Below, one piece after another: positions 45,844-54,451 of a stretch of DNA of 64,000 bases. Under the pieces are notes generated by a model. The model searched no databases. It was given only the letters and a program-made list of their open reading frames with translations, and was not told the origin of the DNA. The first letter of the stretch is position 1, and each line of letters starts with the position of its first letter. A program made the position numbers and the translations under genes. Source of the stretch: Tepidamorphus sp. (GTDB lineage Bacteria > Pseudomonadota > Alphaproteobacteria > Rhizobiales > Tepidamorphaceae); assembly GCA_028280885.1 (NCBI GenBank), contig JANQKY010000096.1, positions 1 through 64,000 on the forward strand, read 5' to 3'.

Positions 45844-47388
45844 ATGCCAGCCATGACCGATACCCTGAAGAGCCTGCTTGCCGATCATCCCGATGACGCG
45901 GACGCGATCGGCGCGCCGGAGCGGGGGTGGCTGAGCCATGGCGGCTTGCGGGACCTGAGCGCGAGAACGGCACGACGGCTTGCCGGCTTCGGCATCGGGC
46001 CCGGCGACCGGGTGGCGATCGTGCTGCCGAACGGCCCGGAGATGGCGGCGGCCTTCATCGCGCTCGCTCAGGGCTGCGTCACCGCGCCGCTCAACCCGGC
46101 CTACCGGGAGGAGGAATACGATTTCTACATCACCGACCTGAAGGCCAGCGCGCTGGTCGTTGCCGCCGACTATGACGGCCCGGCGCTGGCGGTTGCCCGC
46201 CGGCATGGCGTGCGCGTGTTGCGGCTCGGCGTTCAGGCGGACAGCCCGGCCGGCTGGTTCGACCTGACCGATGAGGAGGGGGCTGCGCCGGACGGCACGC
46301 CGGCCGAGGCCGGCGCCGACGACGTCGCGCTTGTCCTGCATACGTCTGGCACGACGTCGCGGCCGAAGATCGTACCGCTTCTGCACCGTAACCTCGCGGC
46401 CTCGGCCGGCAATATCGGCACGGCGCTCGATCTGACGCCCGGCGACCGCTGTCTGAACGTGATGCCGCTGTTCCATATCCACGGCCTGATCGCGGCGACG
46501 CTCAGTTCGCTTGCCGCCGGCGGCTCGGTGTGGTGCGCGCCGGGCTTCAACGCGCTGTCCTTTTTCGGCTGGCTCGATCAGGCGAAACCGACCTGGTACA
46601 CCGCCGTGCCGACCATGCATCAGGCAATCCTCGCCCGTGCCAAGCGCAATACGGAAATCGTCGAGGCGGCGGGCCTGCGTCTCATCCGTTCGTCCTCCGC
46701 CTCGCTGCCGCCGCAGGTGATGACGGCACTGGCGGAAACGTTCTCGGCGCCGGTGATCGAGAGCTACGGCATGACCGAAGCCTGCCACCAGATGACCTCG
46801 AACCCGCTGCCGCCGCGTGACCAGAAGCCCGGCTCGGTCGGGATCGCGGCGGGGCCGAAGGTGCGCACCGCCGATCAGGCCGAGAACCGCCTGCTTGCGC
46901 CGACGGCGCTTGGCGAGGTGGTGATTTCCGGCTTAAACGTCACGCCCGGCTACGAGGCGAACGAGGTGGCCAATGCCTCCTCTTTCTTCGAGGTCGACGG
47001 CGAACGCTGGTTCCGCACCGGCGATCAGGGCCAGTTCGACGACGAGGGCTATCTGCGTATCACCGGGCGGCTGAAGGAGATCATCAATCGTGGCGGCGAG
47101 AAGATCTCGCCGCTCGAGGTCGACGAGGTGCTGATGGACCATCCCGCCGTCCAGCAGGTCGTGACCTTCGCCATGCCGCATGACAAGCTCGGCGAGGAGG
47201 TCGCCGCCGCGATCGTGCTGCGCGAGGGACAGGTGGCGAGCGAGCGCGATATCCGCGATTTCGCGTCGACCCGGCTCGCCGATTTCAAGGTGCCGCGCAA
47301 GGTGGTGGTGCTCGACGAGATCCCCAAGGGCGCGACCGGCAAGCTGCAACGCATCGGCCTTGCCGAGAAACTCGGATTGGCGGGCTGA
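45844..47388 (+). CDS. AMP-forming acyl-CoA synthetase (oxalate-CoA ligase/4CL-like)
   Basis: A 514-residue adenylate-forming ligase that activates a carboxylic acid with ATP and transfers it to CoA. It has the P-loop LHTSGTTSRPKIVPL, the YGMTEACHQM motif, the FRTGDQGQFDDEGYLRITGR hinge, EIINRGGEKISPLEV and the catalytic lysine in PKGATGKLQR. Similarity to plant AAE3/yeast Pcs60-type oxalyl-CoA synthetases is suggested by the short N-terminus and FHIHGLIAATLSSLA. The start may be 45844 or 45853. The ketopantoate reductase-family gene begins 2 bp after it. Confidence 0.87.
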   Translation: MPAMTDTLKSLLADHPDDADAIGAPERGWLSHGGLRDLSARTARRLAGFGIGPGDRVAIVLPNGPEMAAAFIALAQGCVTAPLNPAYREEEYDFYITDLKASALVVAADYDGPALAVARRHGVRVLRLGVQADSPAGWFDLTDEEGAAPDGTPAEAGADDVALVLHTSGTTSRPKIVPLLHRNLAASAGNIGTALDLTPGDRCLNVMPLFHIHGLIAATLSSLAAGGSVWCAPGFNALSFFGWLDQAKPTWYTAVPTMHQAILARAKRNTEIVEAAGLRLIRSSSASLPPQVMTALAETFSAPVIESYGMTEACHQMTSNPLPPRDQKPGSVGIAAGPKVRTADQAENRLLAPTALGEVVISGLNVTPGYEANEVANASSFFEVDGERWFRTGDQGQFDDEGYLRITGRLKEIINRGGEKISPLEVDEVLMDHPAVQQVVTFAMPHDKLGEEVAAAIVLREGQVASERDIRDFASTRLADFKVPRKVVVLDEIPKGATGKLQRIGLAEKLGLAG

Positions 47389-47390
47389 AG

Positions 47391-48371
47391 ATGAAAATCT
47401 GCATCTATGGTGCGGGTGCGATCGGCGGCTATATGGGCGCGAAGCTGGCGCTGGCCGGCCTGCCGGTCAGCCTGATCGCGCGCGGCCCGCATCTTGCCGC
47501 GATGCGCGAAAACGGTCTGAGCCTTATCGAGGGCGAGGAGCGCAAGACGGTGTCCGTCACAGCGACCGACGATCCCGCAGAGCTCGGCCCGCAGGACTAT
47601 GTGATCGTCACGTTGAAGGCCCATTCGGTGCCGGCGATCGTCGAGCGGATGCAGCCGCTGCTCGGTCCGGACACGACTGTTGTGATGGCCGTCAACGGGG
47701 TGCCGTGGTGGTATTTCCACGGGCTCGACGGCCCGTGGCGCGACCGGCGCATCGAGGCCGTCGATCCCGGCGGGCGGCAGTGGGAGGGCATCGGGCCGGA
47801 GCGGGCGCTTGGCTGCGTCGTCTATCCCGCCGCCGACGTGCCCGAGCCCGGCGTCATCCATCATCTCGAAGGCAACCGGTTTTCGCTTGGCGAACCGACG
47901 GGTGGCAAATCCGAGCGGGCCACGGCGCTGTCGCAGGCGCTGGTCGAGGCCGGCCTGCGCGCGCCGGTGCGGCCGAAGATCCGCGACGAGATCTGGATCA
48001 AGCTGTGGGGCAACCTGTCGTTCAATCCGATCAGCGCGCTGACCGGCGCGACGCTTGAGGTGCTCTGCACCGATCCGGGCACGCGGCCGGTCGCGCGCGC
48101 GATGATGGTCGAGGCGCAGGCGATCGCGGAGAAGCTCGGTGTCAGGTTCCCGATCGATGTCGACAAGCGGATCGATGGCGGCGCGGCTGTCGGCGCGCAC
48201 AAGACGTCGATGCTGCAGGACCTCGAACTTGGCCGGCCGATGGAGATCGACGCGCTGGTGACGGCGGTGCAGGAACTCGGCCGGCTGACGGAAGTACCGA
48301 CGCCGACCATCGACACGGTGCTGGGGCTCGTGACGCTGAAGGCGCGCGAGGCGGGCTGTTATTCGGGCTGA
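47391..48371 (+). CDS. panE: 2-dehydropantoate 2-reductase family protein
   Basis: A 326-residue NADPH-dependent reductase. GAGAIGGYMGAKLALAG is the nucleotide-binding motif, the KAHSVPAIV segment contains a conserved lysine, and DEIWIKLWGNLSFNPISALTGAT contains the catalytic lysine and asparagines of the ApbA/PanE family. In the pantothenate pathway it reduces ketopantoate to pantoate. Here it is coupled (2-bp gap) to an acyl-CoA ligase and not to pan genes, so it may be a paralogue reducing another 2-keto acid. Confidence 0.82.
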   Translation: MKICIYGAGAIGGYMGAKLALAGLPVSLIARGPHLAAMRENGLSLIEGEERKTVSVTATDDPAELGPQDYVIVTLKAHSVPAIVERMQPLLGPDTTVVMAVNGVPWWYFHGLDGPWRDRRIEAVDPGGRQWEGIGPERALGCVVYPAADVPEPGVIHHLEGNRFSLGEPTGGKSERATALSQALVEAGLRAPVRPKIRDEIWIKLWGNLSFNPISALTGATLEVLCTDPGTRPVARAMMVEAQAIAEKLGVRFPIDVDKRIDGGAAVGAHKTSMLQDLELGRPMEIDALVTAVQELGRLTEVPTPTIDTVLGLVTLKAREAGCYSG

Positions 48372-48621
48372 CGTCTGTCCGGGGGCTTGCCGGCGACTGT
48401 ATTCATGGATTGCCGGGACACGTCCACTGCTGTCGGGTTTAGCGGGGGCGGAGCCTTGATTTCCAGCTTGGCCACTCCCTCGGACGTCGCCGCCGCCTTG
48501 GTCGGGGATGACCTCGAAGGGGCGCACTCTCTCTTCGGCTGCCATGCCCGGACTTGTTCCGGGCATCCATGACCACCGCCGTCAGAATGAGCGCAAGCGA
48601 CTGTGTTCATGGATTGCCGGG

Positions 48622-48702
48622 ACAAGCCCGGCAATGACACCGAGGGGGACAAGCCCGGCAATGACACCCCGGGGGACAAGCCCGGCAATGACAGCGGAGG
48701 GG
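48622..48702. repeat. Three 27-bp tandem repeats, each a small hairpin
   Basis: Units start at 48622, 48649 and 48676 with ACAAGCCCGGCAATGACA followed by a G-rich spacer. The first unit is preceded by GGATTGCCGGG, which pairs with CCCGGCAAT to form a hairpin seen singly at 59340-59370 and about 7540-7560. Confidence 0.88.
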
Positions 48703-48917
48703 GAATGGCGGGCGATACCAGACACCGCTTCCGTTGAGGAAAACAGAGTTGATGACGTCCGGGTTGGTGGATGGGCAGCGCGTGTCCCACCGCCTTGGTT
48801 TGCCGAAAACGTGTTTCCAGGCAATCCGTTAGTCGACGTCTTCGAGATTAAACCGGGCAGTAGTGAGACAAGCTCGGCAATGACAGCGGAGGGGCGGCGG
48901 GACACCAACCTCTCCCT

Positions 48918-49040
48918 CGTCATCCCGGAATTCGCGACAGCGAATATCCGGGATCGGGGAACCACCGATCCATCGATTGAAAACACCAGCGGGCGCCCGG
49001 GTTCCCCGATCCCGGCTCTGCGCTTGGCCGGGATGACGAC
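48918..49040. repeat. Full facing-hairpin repeat (ATCCCGG family)
   Basis: The left end reads CGTCATCCCGGAATTCGC, identical at this level to the copy at 7608. The middle contains CCGGGATCGGGGAACC and the right end reads CCCCGATCCCGGCTC...GGCCGGGATGACGAC. It lies about 105 bp upstream of the sigma factor start. Confidence 0.85.
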
Positions 49041-49145
49041 TGCGACACACAGAAATCATCGCAACAAGGCTCGCACCGCCACGTCCTGAGATTTTTCCAT
49101 CCCACCGCCAAGGAATGGCCCCCCATCGTCGTCTAACCTGATGAC

Positions 49146-49682
49146 ATGGACGGATTGAACGAAGCAGCGCTCATTGACAAGGCGCGCAGCGGCGACCGCG
49201 AAGCCTTCGCGGCGCTGCTTGAGCGCGCGTATCCGTTCATCTACCGGGTCGCCTACAAATGGTGCGGCGCGAGCGCCGATGCCGAGGACCTCGCCCAGGA
49301 CGTCTGCGTCAAGCTCGGCGCGGCGATCCGCTCCTTCGACGGGCGGTCGGCGTTTTCGAGCTGGCTCTACCGGGTGACCCTCAACACGGTTCGCGATCAG
49401 CGCAAGGCGCAGGCCCGGCGGGACAGGCGCATCGCCGAACTGGCGCTGCTCGCCCAGGCGGAGACATCGGAACCGCAGATGGACGACCCGCTCGACGATC
49501 TGTGGGCCGCCGTCCGCGACCTGCCGGATGGCGAGCGCGACGCCGTGCTGCTGGTCTATTCGGAAGACTTTAGCCAGGCGGAAGCGGCGGCCATCCTCGG
49601 CTGTGCGGAGGGAACGGTCGCCTGGCGGATCTCGAAAGCGAAGGGGCGGCTCAAGGCGCGCCTTGGAAGTGACGTGAGATGA
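49146..49682 (+). CDS. RNA polymerase ECF sigma factor
   Basis: A 178-residue group IV sigma factor. Region 2 (RAYPFIYRVAYKWCGASADAEDLAQDVCVKLG) contacts core polymerase and the -10 element. Region 4 (YSEDFSQAEAAAILGCAEGTVAWRISKAKGRLKARLG) carries the helix-turn-helix for the -35 element. The next gene overlaps its stop by 4 bp and encodes a membrane protein with a cytoplasmic N-terminus, the usual arrangement for a sigma factor and its membrane-bound regulator. The target regulon is not visible. Confidence 0.92.
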   Translation: MDGLNEAALIDKARSGDREAFAALLERAYPFIYRVAYKWCGASADAEDLAQDVCVKLGAAIRSFDGRSAFSSWLYRVTLNTVRDQRKAQARRDRRIAELALLAQAETSEPQMDDPLDDLWAAVRDLPDGERDAVLLVYSEDFSQAEAAAILGCAEGTVAWRISKAKGRLKARLGSDVR

Positions 49683-51592
49683 CGGATCGACTGACACAGC
49701 TCAAGCGGATCTCGGTGCCGAAGCCCTCCGACGAGGCGGTGTCCGCCGCGCTTCAGGCGGGACTTGCGGCCTTCGACACGGCGGAATCGGACCGGTCCGC
49801 CGAAAAAGCGCACCGAGCGAGCCAAGGATCGGCCCGGCGGCGGCGTCTGAAAGGGTGGGGGCCATTCACCCTTTGGAGACCGCTCATGCACCTGTCCCGA
49901 ATTCCGACACCGGTCGCAGCCTCGCTCGTCCTGCTGCCGGCCGCTGCCCTGCTCGCCTACGAGATCAACCAGCGCTATCCGCTCACCGGATCCGAGCCCG
50001 TCGAAACGGCGCAGACGCGCGCCAAGCCGGCCCCGAAGGCCGCCCCGCAGGCGGAACGCATGGTGCTGCAGCCGATGGCCGACCAGGCCGCCCCGGCCCC
50101 GGCGGCCCATCAGGTCGGTGGCCTGCGGACAAAGGTGCTGCCGCCGCCGGACGACCATGTCGTGCCCGTGCCCGAGGGCTCCGCCGACAGCTTCGCGGCC
50201 TTCGACACCAATCCGGTGAAGTCGGTTAAGACCGATCCGGTCTCGACCTTCTCCGTCGATGTCGACACGGCCTCCTATGCCTTCGTGCGGCGGATGCTGA
50301 ACGAGGGAATGTTGCCGCCCGCCGATGCCGTCCGCGTCGAGGAGATGATCAACTATTTCGACTACGACTACCCGCTGCCGGCCGACCGGTCCGTGCCGTT
50401 CTCGACCAGTGTCGCGGTCTATCCGACGCCGTGGAACCCGGATACGAAGCTCATGCATATCGGGCTCAAGGCCTACGACATCGCGCCCGAGACGCGGCCG
50501 GCCTCGAACCTCGTCTTCCTGATCGATGTGTCCGGTTCGATGGACAGCCCCGACAAGCTGCCGCTGCTGAAGACTGCTTTCCGGCTGCTGCTCGACGAAC
50601 TGGGGCCCGAGGATACGGTTGCGATCGTCACCTATGCCGGCGATGCCGGAACGGTGCTGAAGCCGACCGCGGTCTCCAGGAAGGCCAGGATCCTGAAGGC
50701 GCTGGAGACGCTAAAGCCCGGCGGCAGCACCGCCGGCGCGGCAGGCCTGGAGGAGGCCTATCGGCTCGCCGAGAGCGCCAGGCGCGAGGGCAGCGTCAAT
50801 CGGGTGATCCTGGCGACCGACGGGGATTTCAATGTCGGCGTTGCCGATCCAAACGCGCTTGAAGCCATGATCGAGGACCGGCGCGACAGCGGCGTCTTCC
50901 TGTCGGTGCTCGGCTTCGGCCGGGGCAATTATCGCGACGACGTCATGCAGGCACTGGCCCAGTCGGGCAACGGGGTCGCCGCCTATATCGACACGCTCGG
51001 CGAGGCGCGCAAGGTGCTGGTCGAGGAGGCGTCGGCGGCGCTGTTCACGGTTGCCAAGGACGTCAAGTTCCAGGTCGAGTTCAACCCGGCGAGGGTCGCC
51101 GAATACCGGCTGATCGGCTACGAGACCCGCGCCCTGAACCGCGAGGATTTCAACGACGACCGCGTCGATGCCGGCGATATCGGCTCGGGCCACACCGTCA
51201 CCGCGCTTTATGAGATCACGCCGGTCGGCAGCCCGGCCCGGCTGTTCGACGACCTGCGCTATGGCCAGGCTGCGGGAACGGGCGGCGCGTCGGACGACTA
51301 TGCCTTCCTGAAGCTGCGCTACAAGCTGCCGGAGGCGGATACGAGCAGCCGCATCACGGTACCGATCACCGCGCAAATGGAGCGGGCGTCGGTCGCCGAT
51401 CTGCCCGAGGACTACCGGTTCGCGGCAAGCGTCGCTGCCTTCGGCCAGAAACTGCGCGGGACGCGCTTCGTCGACGGCTACGACTATGCCGAGATCATCG
51501 ATCTTGCCAACGGCGCGCGCGGCGCCGATCCGTTCGGCCATCGCGGCGCGTTTGTCGGGCTCGTCCGGCTCGCCGACAGTCTGGATCGGTAG
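49679..51592 (+). CDS. Membrane-anchored VWA-domain protein, candidate anti-sigma factor
   Basis: A 637-residue protein. Residues 1-75 are cytoplasmic and basic, residues about 77-94 form a transmembrane helix, and the rest is periplasmic. The VWA domain has an intact MIDAS: DVSGS at 283-287, the threonine in GGSTAGAAG and the aspartate in ATDGDFNVG. The N-terminal von Willebrand-associated part and C-terminal DUF3520-like part match the YfbK family. Start-stop overlap with the ECF sigma factor suggests the N-terminus sequesters it and the periplasmic part senses a ligand. That regulatory role is inferred. Confidence 0.85.
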   Translation: MTDRLTQLKRISVPKPSDEAVSAALQAGLAAFDTAESDRSAEKAHRASQGSARRRRLKGWGPFTLWRPLMHLSRIPTPVAASLVLLPAAALLAYEINQRYPLTGSEPVETAQTRAKPAPKAAPQAERMVLQPMADQAAPAPAAHQVGGLRTKVLPPPDDHVVPVPEGSADSFAAFDTNPVKSVKTDPVSTFSVDVDTASYAFVRRMLNEGMLPPADAVRVEEMINYFDYDYPLPADRSVPFSTSVAVYPTPWNPDTKLMHIGLKAYDIAPETRPASNLVFLIDVSGSMDSPDKLPLLKTAFRLLLDELGPEDTVAIVTYAGDAGTVLKPTAVSRKARILKALETLKPGGSTAGAAGLEEAYRLAESARREGSVNRVILATDGDFNVGVADPNALEAMIEDRRDSGVFLSVLGFGRGNYRDDVMQALAQSGNGVAAYIDTLGEARKVLVEEASAALFTVAKDVKFQVEFNPARVAEYRLIGYETRALNREDFNDDRVDAGDIGSGHTVTALYEITPVGSPARLFDDLRYGQAAGTGGASDDYAFLKLRYKLPEADTSSRITVPITAQMERASVADLPEDYRFAASVAAFGQKLRGTRFVDGYDYAEIIDLANGARGADPFGHRGAFVGLVRLADSLDR

Positions 51593-51648
51593 CTGGCGCG
51601 CGCCTTGCGGCCATAGATTGAGATGATGGTTCCGACGGTGTTGACGCC

Positions 51649-51824
51649 CCGTCACCCGGCCCTTCGGGCCGCCCTCTCCCGCGGAGGGGAGAGAGTCCCG
51701 CGGCACCCTCGTTCTCCCCTCTCTCCTTGTAGGAAAGAGGTCAAGTTTAAGGGAAAGCGACCAAGTGGCACGGACCCTCTCCCCCTTGGCGGGAGAGGGT
51801 GGCCCGAAGGGCCGGGTGAGGGCC
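51649..51824. repeat. Short copy of the CCCTCTCCC composite repeat
   Basis: The left end is GTCACCCGGCCCTTCGGGCC plus CCCTCTCCCGCGG. The right end is CCCTCTCCCCCTTGGCGGGAGAGGG plus GGGCCGGGTGAGGG. The centre differs from the long copies, as at 13941-14102. It occupies most of the 316-bp gap 51593-51908, which otherwise holds nothing recognised. Confidence 0.8.
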
Positions 51825-51908
51825 CGTCAGCGGTTGCGGACCGTCACCGCCCGCAAAAAAGCCCGCTCGCCTGAGAGCATATCCTCTCTGACCTTACCCC
51901 GGCCGCCG

Positions 51909-52862
51909 CTATGGCATTTCGGCCGCGCGGCCCGCCGTCAGCCCCGATCGCTCGATCACCTCGGGGATCGATGCCTCGTTGAGCGGTGCCATGATGTGGG
52001 CGCCGGCGATGCCGGGGATCTCGGCCAGTTCCTGCAGAAGATCGACGCACATCGCCCGGCCTTCGGCCTTCGGGTCGGCGGCCTGGTCCATGCGGTCCAC
52101 CATCCAGTCGGGGATGGTGACGCCGAACAGCTTCTCGCGCATCCAGCGCGCCGATTTCGCCGAGGCCAGCGGGGCGACGCCGATCAAGACGTGCAGGCGC
52201 TCGGTGATGCCGTGTTCGGCAAGCCGCCCGGCATAGCGGCGGACCACGTCGGTATCCATGCAGAACTGGGTCTGGACGAATTGCGCACCGGCGGCGACCT
52301 TGCCGGTCAGGCCATCCGGCTGCCAGTCCGCCGGCGGGTCGATCGGGGCGTCGGCCGCGCCGATGAAAAACGGTGCGTCGCCCTCAACCGCGCGGCCGGA
52401 GGGCAGTGCATGATCGTCGCGGATGCCGATGACGGTCGCCGACAGGCTGCGCGAATCCAGGTCGAAGACCGGCTTGGCATCCGGCTGGTCGCCGGCGGTC
52501 GGATCGTCGCCGCGCAGGAGCAGCAGATTGCGGATGCCGAGTGCTGCTGCGCCCATGAGGTCGCCCTGGAGGGCGATCCGGTTGCGGTCGCGGCAGGTCA
52601 CCTGGAGGATCGGCTCGATGCCGGCCTCGACCAGGATCGCGGCGGCGGCAAGCGAGCACATATGCGCCCGCGCGCCGGCCCCGTCGGTCACGTTGACCGC
52701 ATCGGCCAGGCCGCGCAGCGGCAGCGCCTTGTCGAGCAGCAGGCGGGCCTGCGTGCCGGTCGGCGGCACCACCTCGGCGGTTATCGCGAAATGGCCGGCG
52801 GCCAGTGTCCTGTGCAGGTGGCTGGCGGGCTCCGGGGCCGCCTGCGGCGCGTCTGCGGTCAT
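51909..52862 (-). CDS. Methylenetetrahydrofolate reductase (MetF-like)
   Basis: A 317-residue TIM-barrel protein of the MTHFR family, which reduces 5,10-methylene-THF to 5-methyl-THF with FAD. FAITAEVVPPTGTQ has the catalytic-glutamate segment, DAVNVTDGAGARAHM and QVTCRDRNRIALQGDLMGAAALGIRNLLLLRGDDP are strongly typical, and FVQTQFCMD lies near the folate site. The ATG at 52862 has an AAGGAAA ribosome site; the open frame upstream is less likely. No methionine synthase gene is adjacent, so it may serve one-carbon disposal. Primary MetF or a paralogue cannot be distinguished. Confidence 0.87.
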   Translation of the reverse strand: MTADAPQAAPEPASHLHRTLAAGHFAITAEVVPPTGTQARLLLDKALPLRGLADAVNVTDGAGARAHMCSLAAAAILVEAGIEPILQVTCRDRNRIALQGDLMGAAALGIRNLLLLRGDDPTAGDQPDAKPVFDLDSRSLSATVIGIRDDHALPSGRAVEGDAPFFIGAADAPIDPPADWQPDGLTGKVAAGAQFVQTQFCMDTDVVRRYAGRLAEHGITERLHVLIGVAPLASAKSARWMREKLFGVTIPDWMVDRMDQAADPKAEGRAMCVDLLQELAEIPGIAGAHIMAPLNEASIPEVIERSGLTAGRAAEMP

Positions 52863-53249
52863 GAGTGTATTTCCTTGCGAACCGGACTGTCTCATACTGC
52901 GACTGACAGCGCGTTTGCGCGGTTTGAGTCAAGAGCCTCTCGGCGCCGCGGCGGATTTGAAAGTGGCCGGCGGAACACGAATTGCGATTGTGAATGATGT
53001 TTGCGGTGAAACTGATTTCAAAACGATGTGAACCAGAAGCCTGCTCAATACCGGATTCTGCGTTCCGATTGCATCGATAGGCCGATCTGAAATCGGATTT
53101 CATATGCACGATAGTCAGTCGACTTTGTTATGGGCTTAATAATAATTATTATTTGACCTAGCGGAATTAATGATAAAATGTCCTGGAAATATCTTTGATG
53201 ACTTCTATTCTCAATAAAATCCATATTCATCGAGGGAACGAGGTTCGAA
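52863..53249. promoter_or_regulatory. AT-rich divergent region with palindromes upstream of marR-type gene
   Basis: The 387-bp gap is unusually AT-rich from about 53080. It contains GAAATC-G-GATTTC at 53089-53101, overlapping CCGAT...ATCGG (53082-53096), and a perfect 16-bp palindrome AATAATAATTATTATT at 53138-53153. These are the best operator candidates for the adjacent MarR regulator, located about 97-160 bp before its start. No gene is supported in the gap. Confidence 0.55.
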
Positions 53250-53810
53250 ATGGCGCGTCTGCCTGATCTCGAAGACTCCCCATTCAAGGATGGTTTCGTC
53301 GACGTCGCCAGGCAAAATGACACGAAGACGTTCGTCGACGCGATCGTGTTCTTCAGTCAGCGGCGATTTCCCGAGATTGACGGCGAGGCGATCCGGTTCA
53401 ATCTTCTGATGGCGAGACTCGCACGGCGTCTGGAAAACGACCTGGAGGGGCACGGGTTGCGGCAGTTCGGGTTCAGCACGGGCAGCTTCCGCCTGTCCTT
53501 TCTGATCTTCCTGGCCGGATCGATCGAGGGCGCGCAACTGATTTCGATCGCCGAGATGAGCCGGGCGAATGCCTCGGGCATCCTGAAGACGCTCAAGCGC
53601 AGGGGGTTCATCCACAAGGCGGCCTCGCCCCGGGACGCGCGGACGTCGCTCTTGACACTCACCGAGCTTGGCCGGAAACACTTCCTGGATGCCTGGCGGA
53701 CGGTCAATGAACGCGAACGGGCCTGGGCGGATACCCTGTCCGCGCAGGAGCGCGACACCTTGATCCGGTTGCTTGAGAAGATCGTCCAGGCCGATCCCGG
53801 AAGGACTTGA
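53250..53810 (+). CDS. MarR-family transcriptional regulator
   Basis: A 186-residue winged-helix regulator. The N-terminal half forms the dimerisation helices (FNLLMARLARRLENDLEG). The DNA-binding part reads LISIAEMSRANASGILKTLKRRGFIHKAASPRDARTSLLTLTELGRKHF, with the recognition helix and the DxR wing typical of MarR. MarR proteins usually repress a divergent or own gene and release on a phenolic or oxidant signal. It is convergent with phnN (7-bp gap) and divergent from the MetF-like gene. Confidence 0.87.
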   Translation: MARLPDLEDSPFKDGFVDVARQNDTKTFVDAIVFFSQRRFPEIDGEAIRFNLLMARLARRLENDLEGHGLRQFGFSTGSFRLSFLIFLAGSIEGAQLISIAEMSRANASGILKTLKRRGFIHKAASPRDARTSLLTLTELGRKHFLDAWRTVNERERAWADTLSAQERDTLIRLLEKIVQADPGRT

Positions 53811-53817
53811 CGTCGCT

Positions 53818-54429
53818 CTATCGGCCGATCGCGGTGAAGGCGCCTGAGGTTGGTGCGCTCGCGGCCTCTGCGATCACGTCGACCAGCCGGTCTCCGGCTG
53901 CGTCCGGGGCCGCATCGTTGACGATTTCCGCAAGCGTGACGCCCGGCGGGACCGACAGCGGAACCGCCCGGAGCCGCTCGAGAATGTCCGAGCCGGTTTC
54001 GCGGCCCCGCGCTTCAAGCCGCTGCGCCAGGATCTCAGGCGGCGCGGTGACGTGGACGACGACCACCCGCTCGTAGCGGGCCGCGGCGGCATCGATCATC
54101 CGGCGCGACGAATTGGCGATCACCGTGTCGCCGGCGGCAATCCAGGCGTCTATCTCGATCGGCAGGGCATAGCCGAGCCCGTGGGCGCGCCAGTGCAGCG
54201 CCGCGCCGCCGGCCGCGAGCAGATCCTCAAAGGCCGCCTCGCTCAGGCTGTCATGGTCTTCGGACGCGCTGTCGGCCTTGCGTGTGATAAGCCGCCGGGC
54301 GAAGTGGATATGGCCCAAGTCGCGCAAACGCGCCCTGGCGTGCCGGATCACGGTGTCCTTGCCGGCGCCGGAGGGGCCGACGATGAGGACCAGCGCGCCC
54401 GGGCCTATGCGCTTGAATTCGCCCGTCAT
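53818..54429 (-). CDS. phnN: Ribose 1,5-bisphosphate phosphokinase PhnN
   Basis: A 203-residue P-loop kinase that phosphorylates ribose 1,5-bisphosphate to PRPP, the last step of the C-P lyase pathway. Walker A is GPSGAGKDT, with FARRLITRKAD, HWRAHGLGYALP and VVHVTAPPEILAQRLEARGRE typical of PhnN and guanylate-kinase-like folds. The ATG at 54429 lies 22 bp after the phnM stop. The longer frame upstream is a shadow of phnM. It is the last gene of the phnC-D-E-M-N unit. Confidence 0.9.
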   Translation of the reverse strand: MTGEFKRIGPGALVLIVGPSGAGKDTVIRHARARLRDLGHIHFARRLITRKADSASEDHDSLSEAAFEDLLAAGGAALHWRAHGLGYALPIEIDAWIAAGDTVIANSSRRMIDAAAARYERVVVVHVTAPPEILAQRLEARGRETGSDILERLRAVPLSVPPGVTLAEIVNDAAPDAAGDRLVDVIAEAASAPTSGAFTAIGR

Positions 54430-54451
54430 GTCCGGACGGCGGGGGCGGTGT

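Larger units (their letters stand above)
48372..49145. other. Intergenic repeat island
   Basis: No gene is supported in these 774 bp. Recognisable units are a CACTGCTGTCGGGTTTAGCGG motif (near 48424), 27-bp tandem hairpins (48622-48702), the ACACCGCTTCCGTTGAGGAA motif (near 48720), and a full facing-hairpin repeat (48918-49040). The last 100 bp before the sigma factor gene should contain its promoter, but no -35/-10 pair is certain. Confidence 0.7.
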
